From assembly GCA_026708285.1 (NCBI GenBank), contig JAPOVF010000377.1:1-33630 (forward strand): a stretch of DNA of 33,630 nucleotides. The letters are read 5' to 3'. Origin of the DNA: Acidobacteriota bacterium. GTDB taxonomy: Bacteria; Acidobacteriota; Thermoanaerobaculia; Multivoradales; Multivoraceae. The notes under the pieces were generated by a model. That model was not told the DNA's origin. It made no database searches and worked only from the letters and a program-made list of their open reading frames with translations. The position numbers and the translations under genes were made by a program. The stretch's first letter is position 1. Each line of letters begins with the position of its first letter. Below, one piece after another: positions 1 to 8,497 of the stretch.

Positions 1-215
1 GCAAGGTGCGGCGCCTGCCGGACGGCGCGATGCAGATGTTCATCCGCGACCCGGCGGGCAACCTGATCGAGATCTCCTGTCTGAGCGAGGTTGCCGTCGA
101 CGAGAGGATCTTCAAGGACGAGCTGGTCGACGCCGAGGGCCGGCTCTACGAGTCGAAGCGGGACGATCCGCGCGGGTTGCATACCGAGGACGCGACGCTG
201 TACCACGGGCGGTAG
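1..215 (+). CDS. VOC (glyoxalase/dioxygenase superfamily) protein, C-terminal fragment
   Basis: Only the last ~70 codons are in the window; the gene begins upstream of base 1 and the reading frame is open from base 3. The tail carries the typical end of a vicinal-oxygen-chelate betaalphabetabetabeta module: a strand 'MQMFIRDPAGNLIEI', in which D-P-x-G-N-x-I-E contains the Glu that normally serves as a metal ligand. After this come about 40 hydrophilic residues with no recognised motif. VOC proteins include glyoxalases, extradiol dioxygenases and fosfomycin/bleomycin resistance proteins; too little is visible to choose. The gene converges on the next one, with 85 bp between them and no obvious terminator. 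Confidence 0.75.
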   Translation, partial: KVRRLPDGAMQMFIRDPAGNLIEISCLSEVAVDERIFKDELVDAEGRLYESKRDDPRGLHTEDATLYHGR

Positions 216-300
216 GTGCGAGATGCTCTCGGTCACCGACACAGTGCTAGCTCCGAATGGTCGCCGCGATTGTGCCCTAAGTAGCTCTAGCTAGCCGCCC

Positions 301-2100
301 CTAGGCAGGGCAGTTCGCAGCGATCGCCGCGTTGTAGTCGGCCACGGACAACGACGTGTCGTTCGGGGCGTGCTGACGTCCCGTAACGTGACGAGCCTCG
401 TGAATCAGAACACCAGCCCGGGACATCGTGATACCGCCACCCGCCGGAAACCTCCTCATTCGAAAGAACGGCCGACACAACCGAATCACGGGCTGAACAC
501 CGCTCATGAAGGCCTGTGTGTAGGCTGGCACGTCGCCAGTGCAATGCTCGCCCCCCACGATGTACCTCGCGCTCAGCAGAATGTCCGACGGATCGAACCA
601 GAACCCCGGGAGCGCTCCCGCTCGAAAGAGCGTGGCGCACATGTCGGTGTCAACCCTTGTCTTCGCCTCGTTCAAGGCTGTCTGCACGATTCTACTGCTT
701 GCCTGGGACCCCGGTGCCCAAGGTCGCCGCTGCCCCGGTTGCCGACGCCCCCTCGTGCGCCATGTGCCTAAGCGTATCGTCCACTGTTGGCCCACGACTT
801 GGATTACCTCCATGTAGCCTATGTCATACACCCCCGATCCCTCTTCTTGACTTGCGCTCAGCCAGACCGCCGAACCGGGATCCTTCGGAGTCACTGCACT
901 CTGGGACTCGCCAGCGTCCACGTTGTCACCGTTGACCAGAGGTAGTTCCATTCCCTCGGGAAAGAGCAGCCGAAACGACTCCTCACTCGTACTCCCGCGT
1001 GGCGCCTCTACTGTGAAGCCAGGCATAGCGAACGTCACGCGTACTAGATCGGCTCGGTAGTCCACTTCTGTCCTGAAAACAGGGATGTCGGTACCGCCGA
1101 CGACGGCACGCCTCCAGATGTCGCCGTCTTCCAACGGGAGCAGAGCGTAGATGCCCGCTTCGGGCACATCCACTGTCGCGAAGAGCTGCTCGTCAATCGA
1201 CGACATGACGTACGTGGCGCCTACTCGGCCAAGTCTGAACGACGGGCGAATCTCGTTTGGAACCAATCGCGAATCGAGCAATGCCTCCCCAGTCCGCAGG
1301 TCGATCAACTCCAGCCGAACGCTGGCCATCGCGGCAACGACGTCCGGAGCCTTCTCCAGTTCGTCGACTCGATAGTGATAGCGGACAAGCAGGTTGTCGG
1401 CGTATCGCACTTCGCGGGGGTTGCCTTCGCCGTCGATCAGAACCTCAGCGACCGTTCCCAGGCCATCCTCGACCTGCACAATCCCACGCCCGTGCTGTAC
1501 TCCGTGGTTCCCGCGATAGAAGGGCAGGTTCCGATGGACGTCGGTCCGTACCCCACCCCAGTCGTCCTCCATGCGGACCGCGCCGTCATTCCCGGCGACT
1601 CTCGTGACTCTCATGCGCTGCCCGAAGATGTCTACTCGGGTTTCCTCGCCGTCGGCCGTTATCTTGCTGGTCACCGAACCCCAAGGAAACTCTCTCTCGG
1701 TTCGCTGCACACCGGATTCCGCTCCAGAAGCTGCGGCGGTACTCTGACCCAAGCCGAGTCGCCTCAAGTAGGAACGAAACTGCTCCTCCGTGAGTTGCTG
1801 CCCGCGACCGATCTCGCCACCTGTGGAATCGTAGACGAAATGTTCAACTAGAGTCTTTCCGTCGGCACGACCTGTTTCTCTCTGCACGAGGTCGCCGTAG
1901 CGGTCGTAGATCCGTGCAACACCGAGCGGCCGCCCATCGGCCTCAATTGAACCGTGGGGCTCTTCGCCGTCCACCTCTGGCGGCGCCCCTGGTCTCTGAG
2001 TCGGCGCGTTCGCCGGCTGAGCTGCGGCTGCAGCGGAGACCAGAAGTAACGTCATCGCCGCGATTGCCACAGAACCAACAATGTCCAGTTCTTTGCTCAT
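301..2100 (-). CDS. Secreted protein with C-terminal HExxHxxGxxH metallopeptidase-like domain (function unknown)
   Basis: This is a 599-residue protein that I do not recognise as a whole. Residues 1-28 form a signal peptide (hydrophobic core, then AAAAAQ). Residues 60-110 contain YD/RHS-like text (RIYDRYGDLV, HFVYDSTGGEIG), and residues ~180-250 again read like RHS-type beta-strand repeats (GEGNPREVRYADNLLVRYHY). The middle is beta-rich without a known motif. The last ~125 residues form a compact domain with four cysteines (488, 520, 542, 597), which could make two disulfides, and the motif HEARHVTGRQH at 567-577. That motif matches the metzincin zinc pattern exactly, but only 22 residues follow and no Met-turn is visible, so the family is uncertain; an Asp at ~587 could be an alternative ligand as in aspzincins. 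A good RBS (AAGGAG) precedes the ATG. By eye the gene is less GC-rich than its neighbours, which may indicate transfer. Confidence 0.72.
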   Translation of the reverse strand: MSKELDIVGSVAIAAMTLLLVSAAAAAQPANAPTQRPGAPPEVDGEEPHGSIEADGRPLGVARIYDRYGDLVQRETGRADGKTLVEHFVYDSTGGEIGRGQQLTEEQFRSYLRRLGLGQSTAAASGAESGVQRTEREFPWGSVTSKITADGEETRVDIFGQRMRVTRVAGNDGAVRMEDDWGGVRTDVHRNLPFYRGNHGVQHGRGIVQVEDGLGTVAEVLIDGEGNPREVRYADNLLVRYHYRVDELEKAPDVVAAMASVRLELIDLRTGEALLDSRLVPNEIRPSFRLGRVGATYVMSSIDEQLFATVDVPEAGIYALLPLEDGDIWRRAVVGGTDIPVFRTEVDYRADLVRVTFAMPGFTVEAPRGSTSEESFRLLFPEGMELPLVNGDNVDAGESQSAVTPKDPGSAVWLSASQEEGSGVYDIGYMEVIQVVGQQWTIRLGTWRTRGRRQPGQRRPWAPGSQASSRIVQTALNEAKTRVDTDMCATLFRAGALPGFWFDPSDILLSARYIVGGEHCTGDVPAYTQAFMSGVQPVIRLCRPFFRMRRFPAGGGITMSRAGVLIHEARHVTGRQHAPNDTSLSVADYNAAIAANCPA

Positions 2101-2460
2101 TCGATTCTCCTTGTTAAGTAGTTCCGAGGATCCTCGTTCGGTCGGTCAAGGCCCCACCTGACCCCCAAGACTCGTCCCAGAACCAGAGCATCTGGCTCCG
2201 TTTCAGGTGCGAACGGCGGGAGCCAGACGGATTCTCGTCCGGCCAGCACCATCTAACACGCTAGCGAAACGGATCGCAGAAGACCGGCCACTGTCTGACC
2301 AATTCCGGCCAGATCTGGGCAACACCGGCCAGATCCGGTCAGATCAGGACGCGGCGCGGCTCACCGTCATCGTGGCATCTAGCCTCGCGAGGGGCAATCC
2401 GAGCCGGAAGGCGTACCGCGCTCGTGCCGCTCACGAGTAGCGACACGCTGTCGAAGACTC
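2101..2460. other. 360-bp intergenic region with short phased repeats
   Basis: No credible gene is present. The region lies upstream of the metallopeptidase-like gene and downstream of the TonB-dependent receptor, both on the minus strand. The RBS AAGGAGA of the former sits at about 2106-2112. Between 2284 and 2345 the word CCGGCCA recurs: CCGGCCA at 2284, CCGGCCAGATC at 2305 and 2325, and CCGGTCAGATC at 2335, i.e. spacings near 20 and 10 bp. This could be an operator array or degenerate repeat DNA. No convincing promoter or terminator is visible. Confidence 0.5.
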
Positions 2461-5232
2461 CTAGAACTCGAGTCCGAAGCGGATCATGACCCGCCGCGGG
2501 AAGAGGTAGCCGCTCGCCACGTACTCTTCATCCGTGGGCACCTGGAGCGTGTCCCACCAGTCCCAAGTGTCCTCGTTGAAGACGTTGAGCACCTGAAGGT
2601 CGAGCTTGAGTTTCACCTCGCCCACGTCGAACCGCCGACCGAACGAAAGGTCGAAGTTGTTCTGGTCCGGCAAGCGAGTGTCGTCGCTGGCTGGGATCGC
2701 GATCACGTTCACGCCTCCCTGAGCCAGCGGCGACGCCGAGTTGGCCAAACCCACTCTTAGTTGACGGTTGTACGGCTTGCCCGTCATGAAGCTGTAGGTC
2801 GCACTACCCAGGATTTTCCACGGCAGTTCGAAGCTGCCCTGGAACTGAAACATATGCTCGCGGTCGTTCTGCAGCGTCTGATCGGCGTTGATCCAATTGT
2901 TTGGGTCGCGCCCGTCGGTCGAGGTGTAGAACGGGTTCCCCTGGGACTGTGAAAGTGGCCGCGGAAGGAAGCCGGTCGAGTCGGACCAGGTGTACGACGA
3001 GTACAAGCTCCAACCGTCGCTGTAGCGCTTGTTCAGGGACAAGACCACGCCTTCGTACTGCTGGTCGTAGTTCCTTCCCGGCGCCTTGGAGCCGGGGCCC
3101 GGTCCGTTGCCCTTGCGCGTGGTCGGTTGCTCGATGATGCTGAACAACTGCTCTGTTTCGCCCGTGAACGGGTTCGTCCACGGCACATTCTCGTAGACGC
3201 CGTCGTTCAGGATCTCCCAGCCGATCAGGTTCTTCCCTTCTTTGTAGACGCCCTGGATCCCGAAGGTGTAGTTCTCGCCCAGTCGGCGCTCCCAGCCTAC
3301 CGTGAACTGGTCGGTTTCCGGTGCCCTCAGGTTGGGATTGTGTAGGTTGTCCCGGTACTCGAAGACCGAGTACGGGCTCCAGGGGCCGTCAAGCGAGGGC
3401 CCATTCTCCAAGACGAACACGGGCGGGTCCGGGGGCGGCGCGTACCAGTTTCCCGTGACGTCGGCGTCGTAGAACTTGCCGTAGAAGGCACGGAAGACCT
3501 GCCGGTCCCCGATCTGGTACGCCATGCCGATGCGCGGCGAGATCAGCGTCCAATCGACCACGTCCTTGACCCCCGGAATGATGTCGGAAGTCTCGCTCCA
3601 GTCATCGTTCAGCCGGGCGAAGTCCGGAATCTCGCCGTTGTGCTTGTCGTAACGCACGCCGACGTTCAGCGTCAGGTTCGAAGTGGCCTGCCACGAGTCG
3701 TCCACGAACGCGGAAACCGCCCTTGTGTCGGCGCCGTAATGGTACGGCCGCGCCGAGTACCGGTAGTAGTAAGGGTAGCCCGGGTAGTACTCGTAGCGGT
3801 AGAACTGGACACCGTTCGGCCCGAGGCCCGTCCGCGTGTCGCCGGTGCCAGTGCCGTAGGAGATACCGAACTTGAAGTCGTGGTCGCCACCCAGCAAGTC
3901 GTCGGCGTGGTGTGAGAGCTTGACGTCCAACTGGTCGCGGCCGAGCACCCAACGGTAGGTGTAGCTGGGGCTGCCGCTGGACTGGGGGGGACCACCATCG
4001 GCCGGCGCGTAGTCCGTGTAGGGCGCGGCGGTGCTACCCGTTGCCGAGAGCAGGTTGTCGTCGCTGCTGTAGCCGGCGTACATGACCTCCAGGTAGTCGT
4101 TCGGCGTCAGAACCGACTGGAACTGGAGGCCCCAGGCCGGGTTCGTGCCGAACTCGCTCGCGATGGCATCCGGCGTGGTGTTGGGCTCCGCAAAGGTGAA
4201 GTCGTAGTCCTCGTGGTGGTACTTCGCCTCCATCAGGTTGCTGTCGTTGAACGCGGCGTTGATCTTGAGGTCGGAGCGCACCGTCGGGTACGCCGTCGGG
4301 AAGGTCGGATCGACGCCAGGGTCACTGTACGCATCGTCCGTGGACTGTATGGAGGCGAAGAACCAGGCCTTGTCTCGCGCCAGCGGACCGCCGAGAGTAC
4401 CCGTGAGGTCGTCGAACTCCTCCCGATGGAACGGAATCCCGTCGATGTCGGCGTTCTCTTCCGTCAGGCCGTCGTTCATGTGGTACCAGTCAATCGTGCC
4501 GGCGAACTCGTTCGTACCGGACTTGGTCACGATGTTGATCGCGGCGCCCGACATGCTGCCGTACTCCGCCGGCGCGCCGATCCCCAGCACCTGCACCTCC
4601 TCGATGGTCGCCGGGTTCGTCCACCAGAACGCGTGGCCGGTGTCCGAGGATGTCGTGTCCAGGCCGTCGATGCGCCAGGAGTTTGAGGCCGTGCTAGAAC
4701 CGAAGGCGGTCAACGACGTGCTGCCCTCGGAAGCCTGGCTGATCCCGGGCGCCACCGCAGCCAGGTCCCAGAAGTTCCGGTCGGTCGGCAGGTCGTCGAT
4801 GAAATCCGCCGTGTAGCTCGTGCCGACGCTGGAACTCGTCACGTCGAGAATCGGCGAAGCGGTAACCGTGACCTCCTCCTCCACCGCCATCAGACCGAGT
4901 TCGATGTCCAGGTTGACCGTCGCGGCGATACCAACCCGCACACCCTCGACCCGGTGCTCCTGGAAGCCGTCGAGGGACGCGGTCACGACGTAGTCGTCGA
5001 CCTGAAGCGACGAGATGACGAACTTACCGCCGACGCCGGCGATCGTGGTCCGCGATACGCCGCGATCCTCGATCGTCGCCGTGACCGTAACGCCCGGCAG
5101 GCCGTCGCCGTTGGCGTCGCGGACCTGGCCGCGGATGTCGCCCGTGGTCTGGGCGGCGGCGGACGCCGCGACGGTCAGGGCGAAGGCCGAGGTCGCCAGG
5201 ATGCGGAGGGCTCGTTCGTTCGGTGATGCCAT
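2461..5232 (-). CDS. TonB-dependent receptor, Oar-like, with N-terminal carboxypeptidase-regulatory-like domain
   Basis: Encodes a 923-residue outer-membrane receptor. Residues 1-27 are a signal peptide ending ASAAAQ. Residues ~30-115 form a carboxypeptidase-D regulatory-like beta-sandwich (GDIRGQVRDANGDGLPGVTVT). A plug domain follows from ~125 (TSYTADFIDDLPTDRNFWDL; a TonB-box-like segment EEEVTVTA lies just before it). The rest is a beta-barrel rich in aromatic and Asp/Asn residues ending in FGLEF, the usual C-terminal Phe for outer-membrane insertion. Length and architecture match the Oar-like receptors common in Acidobacteriota, which import oligomers or siderophores using TonB energy. 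Ligand cannot be deduced. The RBS GGGAGA precedes the ATG. It lies 73 bp downstream of an SLC13 permease on the same strand, suggesting that the two supply outer- and inner-membrane steps of one uptake route. Confidence 0.93.
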   Translation of the reverse strand: MASPNERALRILATSAFALTVAASAAAQTTGDIRGQVRDANGDGLPGVTVTATIEDRGVSRTTIAGVGGKFVISSLQVDDYVVTASLDGFQEHRVEGVRVGIAATVNLDIELGLMAVEEEVTVTASPILDVTSSSVGTSYTADFIDDLPTDRNFWDLAAVAPGISQASEGSTSLTAFGSSTASNSWRIDGLDTTSSDTGHAFWWTNPATIEEVQVLGIGAPAEYGSMSGAAINIVTKSGTNEFAGTIDWYHMNDGLTEENADIDGIPFHREEFDDLTGTLGGPLARDKAWFFASIQSTDDAYSDPGVDPTFPTAYPTVRSDLKINAAFNDSNLMEAKYHHEDYDFTFAEPNTTPDAIASEFGTNPAWGLQFQSVLTPNDYLEVMYAGYSSDDNLLSATGSTAAPYTDYAPADGGPPQSSGSPSYTYRWVLGRDQLDVKLSHHADDLLGGDHDFKFGISYGTGTGDTRTGLGPNGVQFYRYEYYPGYPYYYRYSARPYHYGADTRAVSAFVDDSWQATSNLTLNVGVRYDKHNGEIPDFARLNDDWSETSDIIPGVKDVVDWTLISPRIGMAYQIGDRQVFRAFYGKFYDADVTGNWYAPPPDPPVFVLENGPSLDGPWSPYSVFEYRDNLHNPNLRAPETDQFTVGWERRLGENYTFGIQGVYKEGKNLIGWEILNDGVYENVPWTNPFTGETEQLFSIIEQPTTRKGNGPGPGSKAPGRNYDQQYEGVVLSLNKRYSDGWSLYSSYTWSDSTGFLPRPLSQSQGNPFYTSTDGRDPNNWINADQTLQNDREHMFQFQGSFELPWKILGSATYSFMTGKPYNRQLRVGLANSASPLAQGGVNVIAIPASDDTRLPDQNNFDLSFGRRFDVGEVKLKLDLQVLNVFNEDTWDWWDTLQVPTDEEYVASGYLFPRRVMIRFGLEF

Positions 5233-5305
5233 GGGATCTCCCGCCGTTCGGTCGAGTTGAAGGGGGCGAAACCGGGATGATAGCCGAGCGCCGCCCGTGT
5301 AAGGC

Positions 5306-7651
5306 CTAGAACGGGAAGATGAGCGGCACCATCCAGACGATCACCGCGAGAAGAACCACCGTCAGCGGCGTGCCGACCCGCAGATAGTCCATGCTGCGAT
5401 AGCCGCCGGCGCCCATGACCAGCAGGTTCGCCTTGTGGCTGAACGGCGTCATGAACGCCGCCGACGCCGCCAAGGCCACGCCCATCATCAGCGGGTAGGG
5501 CGACAGACCGAGGCCCGAGGCAGCCTCCAGGACAACCGGCGTCAGCAACACCACCGCCGGCGCACCATCGAGGCACTGGCTGAGCAGACTCGAGAGAAGG
5601 ACGAGCGCCGCCAGCACCGCGTACGGCCCGGCCGGACCCGCCAGATCCATCACGCTGCTCGCCAACAGGGCCGCCGTGCCGCTGCTCTCCATCGCCGACC
5701 CGACGGGCAGGATCGCCGCCACGAGAAAGATCGCCCGCCACTCGACGGCACGGTAGGCCTCCTCCATGGTCAGCGCGCCGCAGAGAACGATCAGGCTCGC
5801 CGAGGCGAACGCGGCGACCTGAATCGGTGCAAGGCCCGTCACCACCAGCCCCACCATCAAGGCGAGGCATCCGATGGCGAACGGCGCCTTGTTCAGGCGG
5901 CGCGGTTCGTCCGCGACATCCGACAGAACGACCAGGTCCCGTTCCCGCGACAGCAGGCCCAGCCGACCCCGGCGCCCCTGCAGCAGAAGCGCGTCGCCGA
6001 CCCGCAGCGCGAGCTGCGCCAGACCGCTGCGGATCGGCCGTCCCTCGCGCCAGATCGCGAGCACCTGGACACCATAGCGATCGCGGAACTCGATCTCCTC
6101 GAGACTCCGCCCCGCGAGACGGGATCGGGGCGCGAGCGTGGCTTCCGCCATGCCCACCTCCTCGGACTCGAACGTGGGCGCCGAAACGCCGGCGGTCAGC
6201 TCAACGCCGCCCATGCGCAGCAGGGCGCGCAGGCGCCGTTCCCTGCCCTTGACGAACAGCTGGTCTCCGGCCTCGAACCGGACCTGGGGGCCCGGTCCCC
6301 AGATCACCTCGCGACCCCGCTCGACCGCGACCACGGTGAGTTCCATCAGCCGGCCCATCCACTCGACACCGGCGCCGCTGGCCAGAAGGGCCGAGTTCTC
6401 CGGTACCCGAATGACCAGCAGCGGCTGATCGTCCAGGCGGTGAAGGACGGCGGGACCGGTCTCTTCGATCTCGAGCACCTCAGGGGCGAGTTCAGGCGCG
6501 TCGCCGCCAAACAGGCCGTAAAGAAGGTCACCGGTCTCGAGCGCCAGTTCGCCAAGCCGGTCGACATGGACTTCGCCGTCGCGCTCCACCGCGATCACGA
6601 ACACGCGCCAGTGCTCGCGGAACCGTGTCTCGGCCAGCGTGCTCCCGGCAAGAGGAGACGCCGCCGGCACTCGCGCCCGGAGCGCGGTCACGCCCGCGTC
6701 CGGCGCACCGATCTCGCCCGTCGTGGCCGTGCCGAGGGTCGTGGCCGTGCCGACATCGACGCCCTGGAGGCGCAGCATCTGCTGCACCTCCTCGGCGTCG
6801 CCCTGCACGACCAGTTCGTCACCGGCCAACAGGCGCATGTCGTCCTTCGGCGCCAACTGCCAGTCCTCGCCGCGCGCGATGCCGAGAAGCTGCACGCCAA
6901 GAGTCGTCCCCAACCGGGTCTCGCGCAGGGTCGCCCCGTCGAGCTGCGAAGCCGCCGGAATCCGGATCGAGAACAGCCCCTCGTGAAGGCCGTAGAGATC
7001 CGCGAGTTCCGACTCACGGCGGCCAACCGCTCCGGTCCTGCGACCCGGCAGCAGCCGGCGCCCCAGGGTCAGCATGAAGACCACACCGCCCAACAGCAAC
7101 ACGAGGCCGAACGGGGTGAAGTCGAAGAGGCCGAACGGCTCGAGTTCCCGGTCCCGCAGCATCGAGGCTGCCAGGATGTTCGGCGGCGTCCCGACCATGG
7201 TCGCGGTACCCCCCAGGATGGCTCCGAACGCCAGCGGCAGGAACAGCCGGGACGGCGGCAGGTGCGCTCGCCGGCCGAGACTCGCCACCGCCGGCATCAA
7301 CACGGCGGTGGCCGCGATGTTGTTCATGAACATCGAAAGCACGCCCGCGACCAGCATCACGGCGACGATCAGCGGCGCCTCGCGGCTGCCGACGAAGCGA
7401 TGAATCGCGCCGCCGACCAGGTCCGCCACCCCGGTCTGCATCAGTCCGGCGCTGACGATGAAGATCGACAGCATCGTGATGACCGCCGACGATGCGAAGC
7501 CGGTGAACGCCTGATCAACGGCGACGTAGCCCGTGAAGACGAGCAGGGTCAGGCCGAGAAACGCGGTCAGGTCGATCGGCAGCTTCTCGGTCAGAAACAG
7601 GACGACCATGGCCGCCAGGACGACCAGGAGGAAGGCGATCTCGAGTGTCAT
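5306..7651 (-). CDS. SLC13/DASS-family permease with four TrkA-C-like regulatory repeats
   Basis: A 781-residue inner-membrane transporter. The N-terminal membrane half (1-205) contains the family signatures NNIAATAVLMP (110-120) and GTPPNIL (154-160), which form one ion/substrate site. The C-terminal membrane half (~587-781) carries the matching SQCLDGAPAVVLLTPVV region. Between them lie four repeats resembling TrkA-C (RCK_C) domains, at about 226-293, 322-383, 408-478 and 500-566. Each has the pattern 'L.G..L.E..F/L......V..I.R.G......L..GD.L...G'. Related permeases usually carry two such domains and are about 600 residues long, so this one is enlarged. SLC13 relatives move dicarboxylates, citrate or sulfate with sodium; the substrate here is unknown. 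The gene starts 25 bp after an SDR gene and probably belongs to one transcription unit with it. Confidence 0.9.
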   Translation of the reverse strand: MTLEIAFLLVVLAAMVVLFLTEKLPIDLTAFLGLTLLVFTGYVAVDQAFTGFASSAVITMLSIFIVSAGLMQTGVADLVGGAIHRFVGSREAPLIVAVMLVAGVLSMFMNNIAATAVLMPAVASLGRRAHLPPSRLFLPLAFGAILGGTATMVGTPPNILAASMLRDRELEPFGLFDFTPFGLVLLLGGVVFMLTLGRRLLPGRRTGAVGRRESELADLYGLHEGLFSIRIPAASQLDGATLRETRLGTTLGVQLLGIARGEDWQLAPKDDMRLLAGDELVVQGDAEEVQQMLRLQGVDVGTATTLGTATTGEIGAPDAGVTALRARVPAASPLAGSTLAETRFREHWRVFVIAVERDGEVHVDRLGELALETGDLLYGLFGGDAPELAPEVLEIEETGPAVLHRLDDQPLLVIRVPENSALLASGAGVEWMGRLMELTVVAVERGREVIWGPGPQVRFEAGDQLFVKGRERRLRALLRMGGVELTAGVSAPTFESEEVGMAEATLAPRSRLAGRSLEEIEFRDRYGVQVLAIWREGRPIRSGLAQLALRVGDALLLQGRRGRLGLLSRERDLVVLSDVADEPRRLNKAPFAIGCLALMVGLVVTGLAPIQVAAFASASLIVLCGALTMEEAYRAVEWRAIFLVAAILPVGSAMESSGTAALLASSVMDLAGPAGPYAVLAALVLLSSLLSQCLDGAPAVVLLTPVVLEAASGLGLSPYPLMMGVALAASAAFMTPFSHKANLLVMGAGGYRSMDYLRVGTPLTVVLLAVIVWMVPLIFPF

Positions 7652-7676
7652 CGCGACTGCGATCCGGCAGCGCCGC

Positions 7677-8453
7677 CTAGACGACCGTCCAGCCGCCGTC
7701 GACGAGCAACGTCTGGCCGGTGACGTAGCTCGACGCGTCGGAGGCCAGGAACACGACGGGGCCGGCCAGTTCCTCGCCGCGGCCGGGCCGGCCCATCGGC
7801 GTCTTGCGTCGGATCCAGCGCAGGGCCTGATCCGACGCGAACATCTCCTCGGTCATCTCGGACTCGAACCAGGCGGGACCGATCGCGTTCACGCGCACGC
7901 CTCGCCGCGCCCACTGGGCCGCGAGCTCGCGCGTCATGTTGACGACGCCGCCCTTGGAGGCGGTGTAGGAGGCCTGTGGGATCTGGCCGGCACCCACGAC
8001 GCCGAGAACCGAGGCGACGTTGACGATCGAGCCCGATTCCTGCTCCAGCATGACGGCGCCGAAGCGACGGTTGCAAAGGAAGACGCCGGTCAGGTTCACG
8101 GCCACGATCCGCTGCCACACGTCGAGCGGTTCCTGCTCGGCCGGCCGCGGATCGGACACGCCGGCGTTCGCCACCAGCACGTCGACGCGGCCGAAGCGAT
8201 CGACCGCCTTCGCCGCCAGCGCGTCGACCTCCTCCTCGCTGGCGACGTCGCACGGCACGGCGAGAGCCTCTCCACCTCCGGCCTCGATCTCCGCGGCGAG
8301 TTGCTCCAGGCGATCCAGGCGCCGGGCGGAAACGACGACGGAAGCACCGGCCGAGGCCAGTGCCTCAGCGAAGACGACACCGAGGCCGGACGAAGCGCCG
8401 GTCACGACCGCCGTCTTGCCGTCGAGTCGAAACAGGTCGTCGGTGGCAGCCAT
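7677..8453 (-). CDS. SDR-family oxidoreductase (classical short-chain dehydrogenase)
   Basis: A 258-residue classical short-chain dehydrogenase/reductase. The nucleotide-binding motif TGASSGLG is at 18-25, NAG at ~96-98, the active-site Asn at 120, Ser 148, and the YxxxK pair at Tyr163/Lys167. The C-terminal DASSYVTGQTLLVDGGW tail is typical. SARR at 42-45 after the second beta strand places basic residues where they favour NADP(H). The closest named group by motif is the gluconate-5-dehydrogenase/3-oxoacyl-reductase-like set, but the substrate is not deducible. It lies 44 bp after a second SDR gene and 25 bp before the SLC13 permease, so a role in oxidising or reducing the imported acid or sugar acid is a reasonable inference. 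Confidence 0.92.
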   Translation of the reverse strand: MAATDDLFRLDGKTAVVTGASSGLGVVFAEALASAGASVVVSARRLDRLEQLAAEIEAGGGEALAVPCDVASEEEVDALAAKAVDRFGRVDVLVANAGVSDPRPAEQEPLDVWQRIVAVNLTGVFLCNRRFGAVMLEQESGSIVNVASVLGVVGAGQIPQASYTASKGGVVNMTRELAAQWARRGVRVNAIGPAWFESEMTEEMFASDQALRWIRRKTPMGRPGRGEELAGPVVFLASDASSYVTGQTLLVDGGWTVV

Positions 8454-8497
8454 GGACGGCGCCGAGTCTACTCAGGGCAATGAAGAGATGCGGGCCC

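Noticed and set aside
5435-7723. 762-codon open frame on the plus strand, antisense to the SLC13 permease
   Set aside because: The product is Arg/Gln/His-rich low-complexity text with no domain, an artefact of GC-rich codon usage opposite a well-supported gene.
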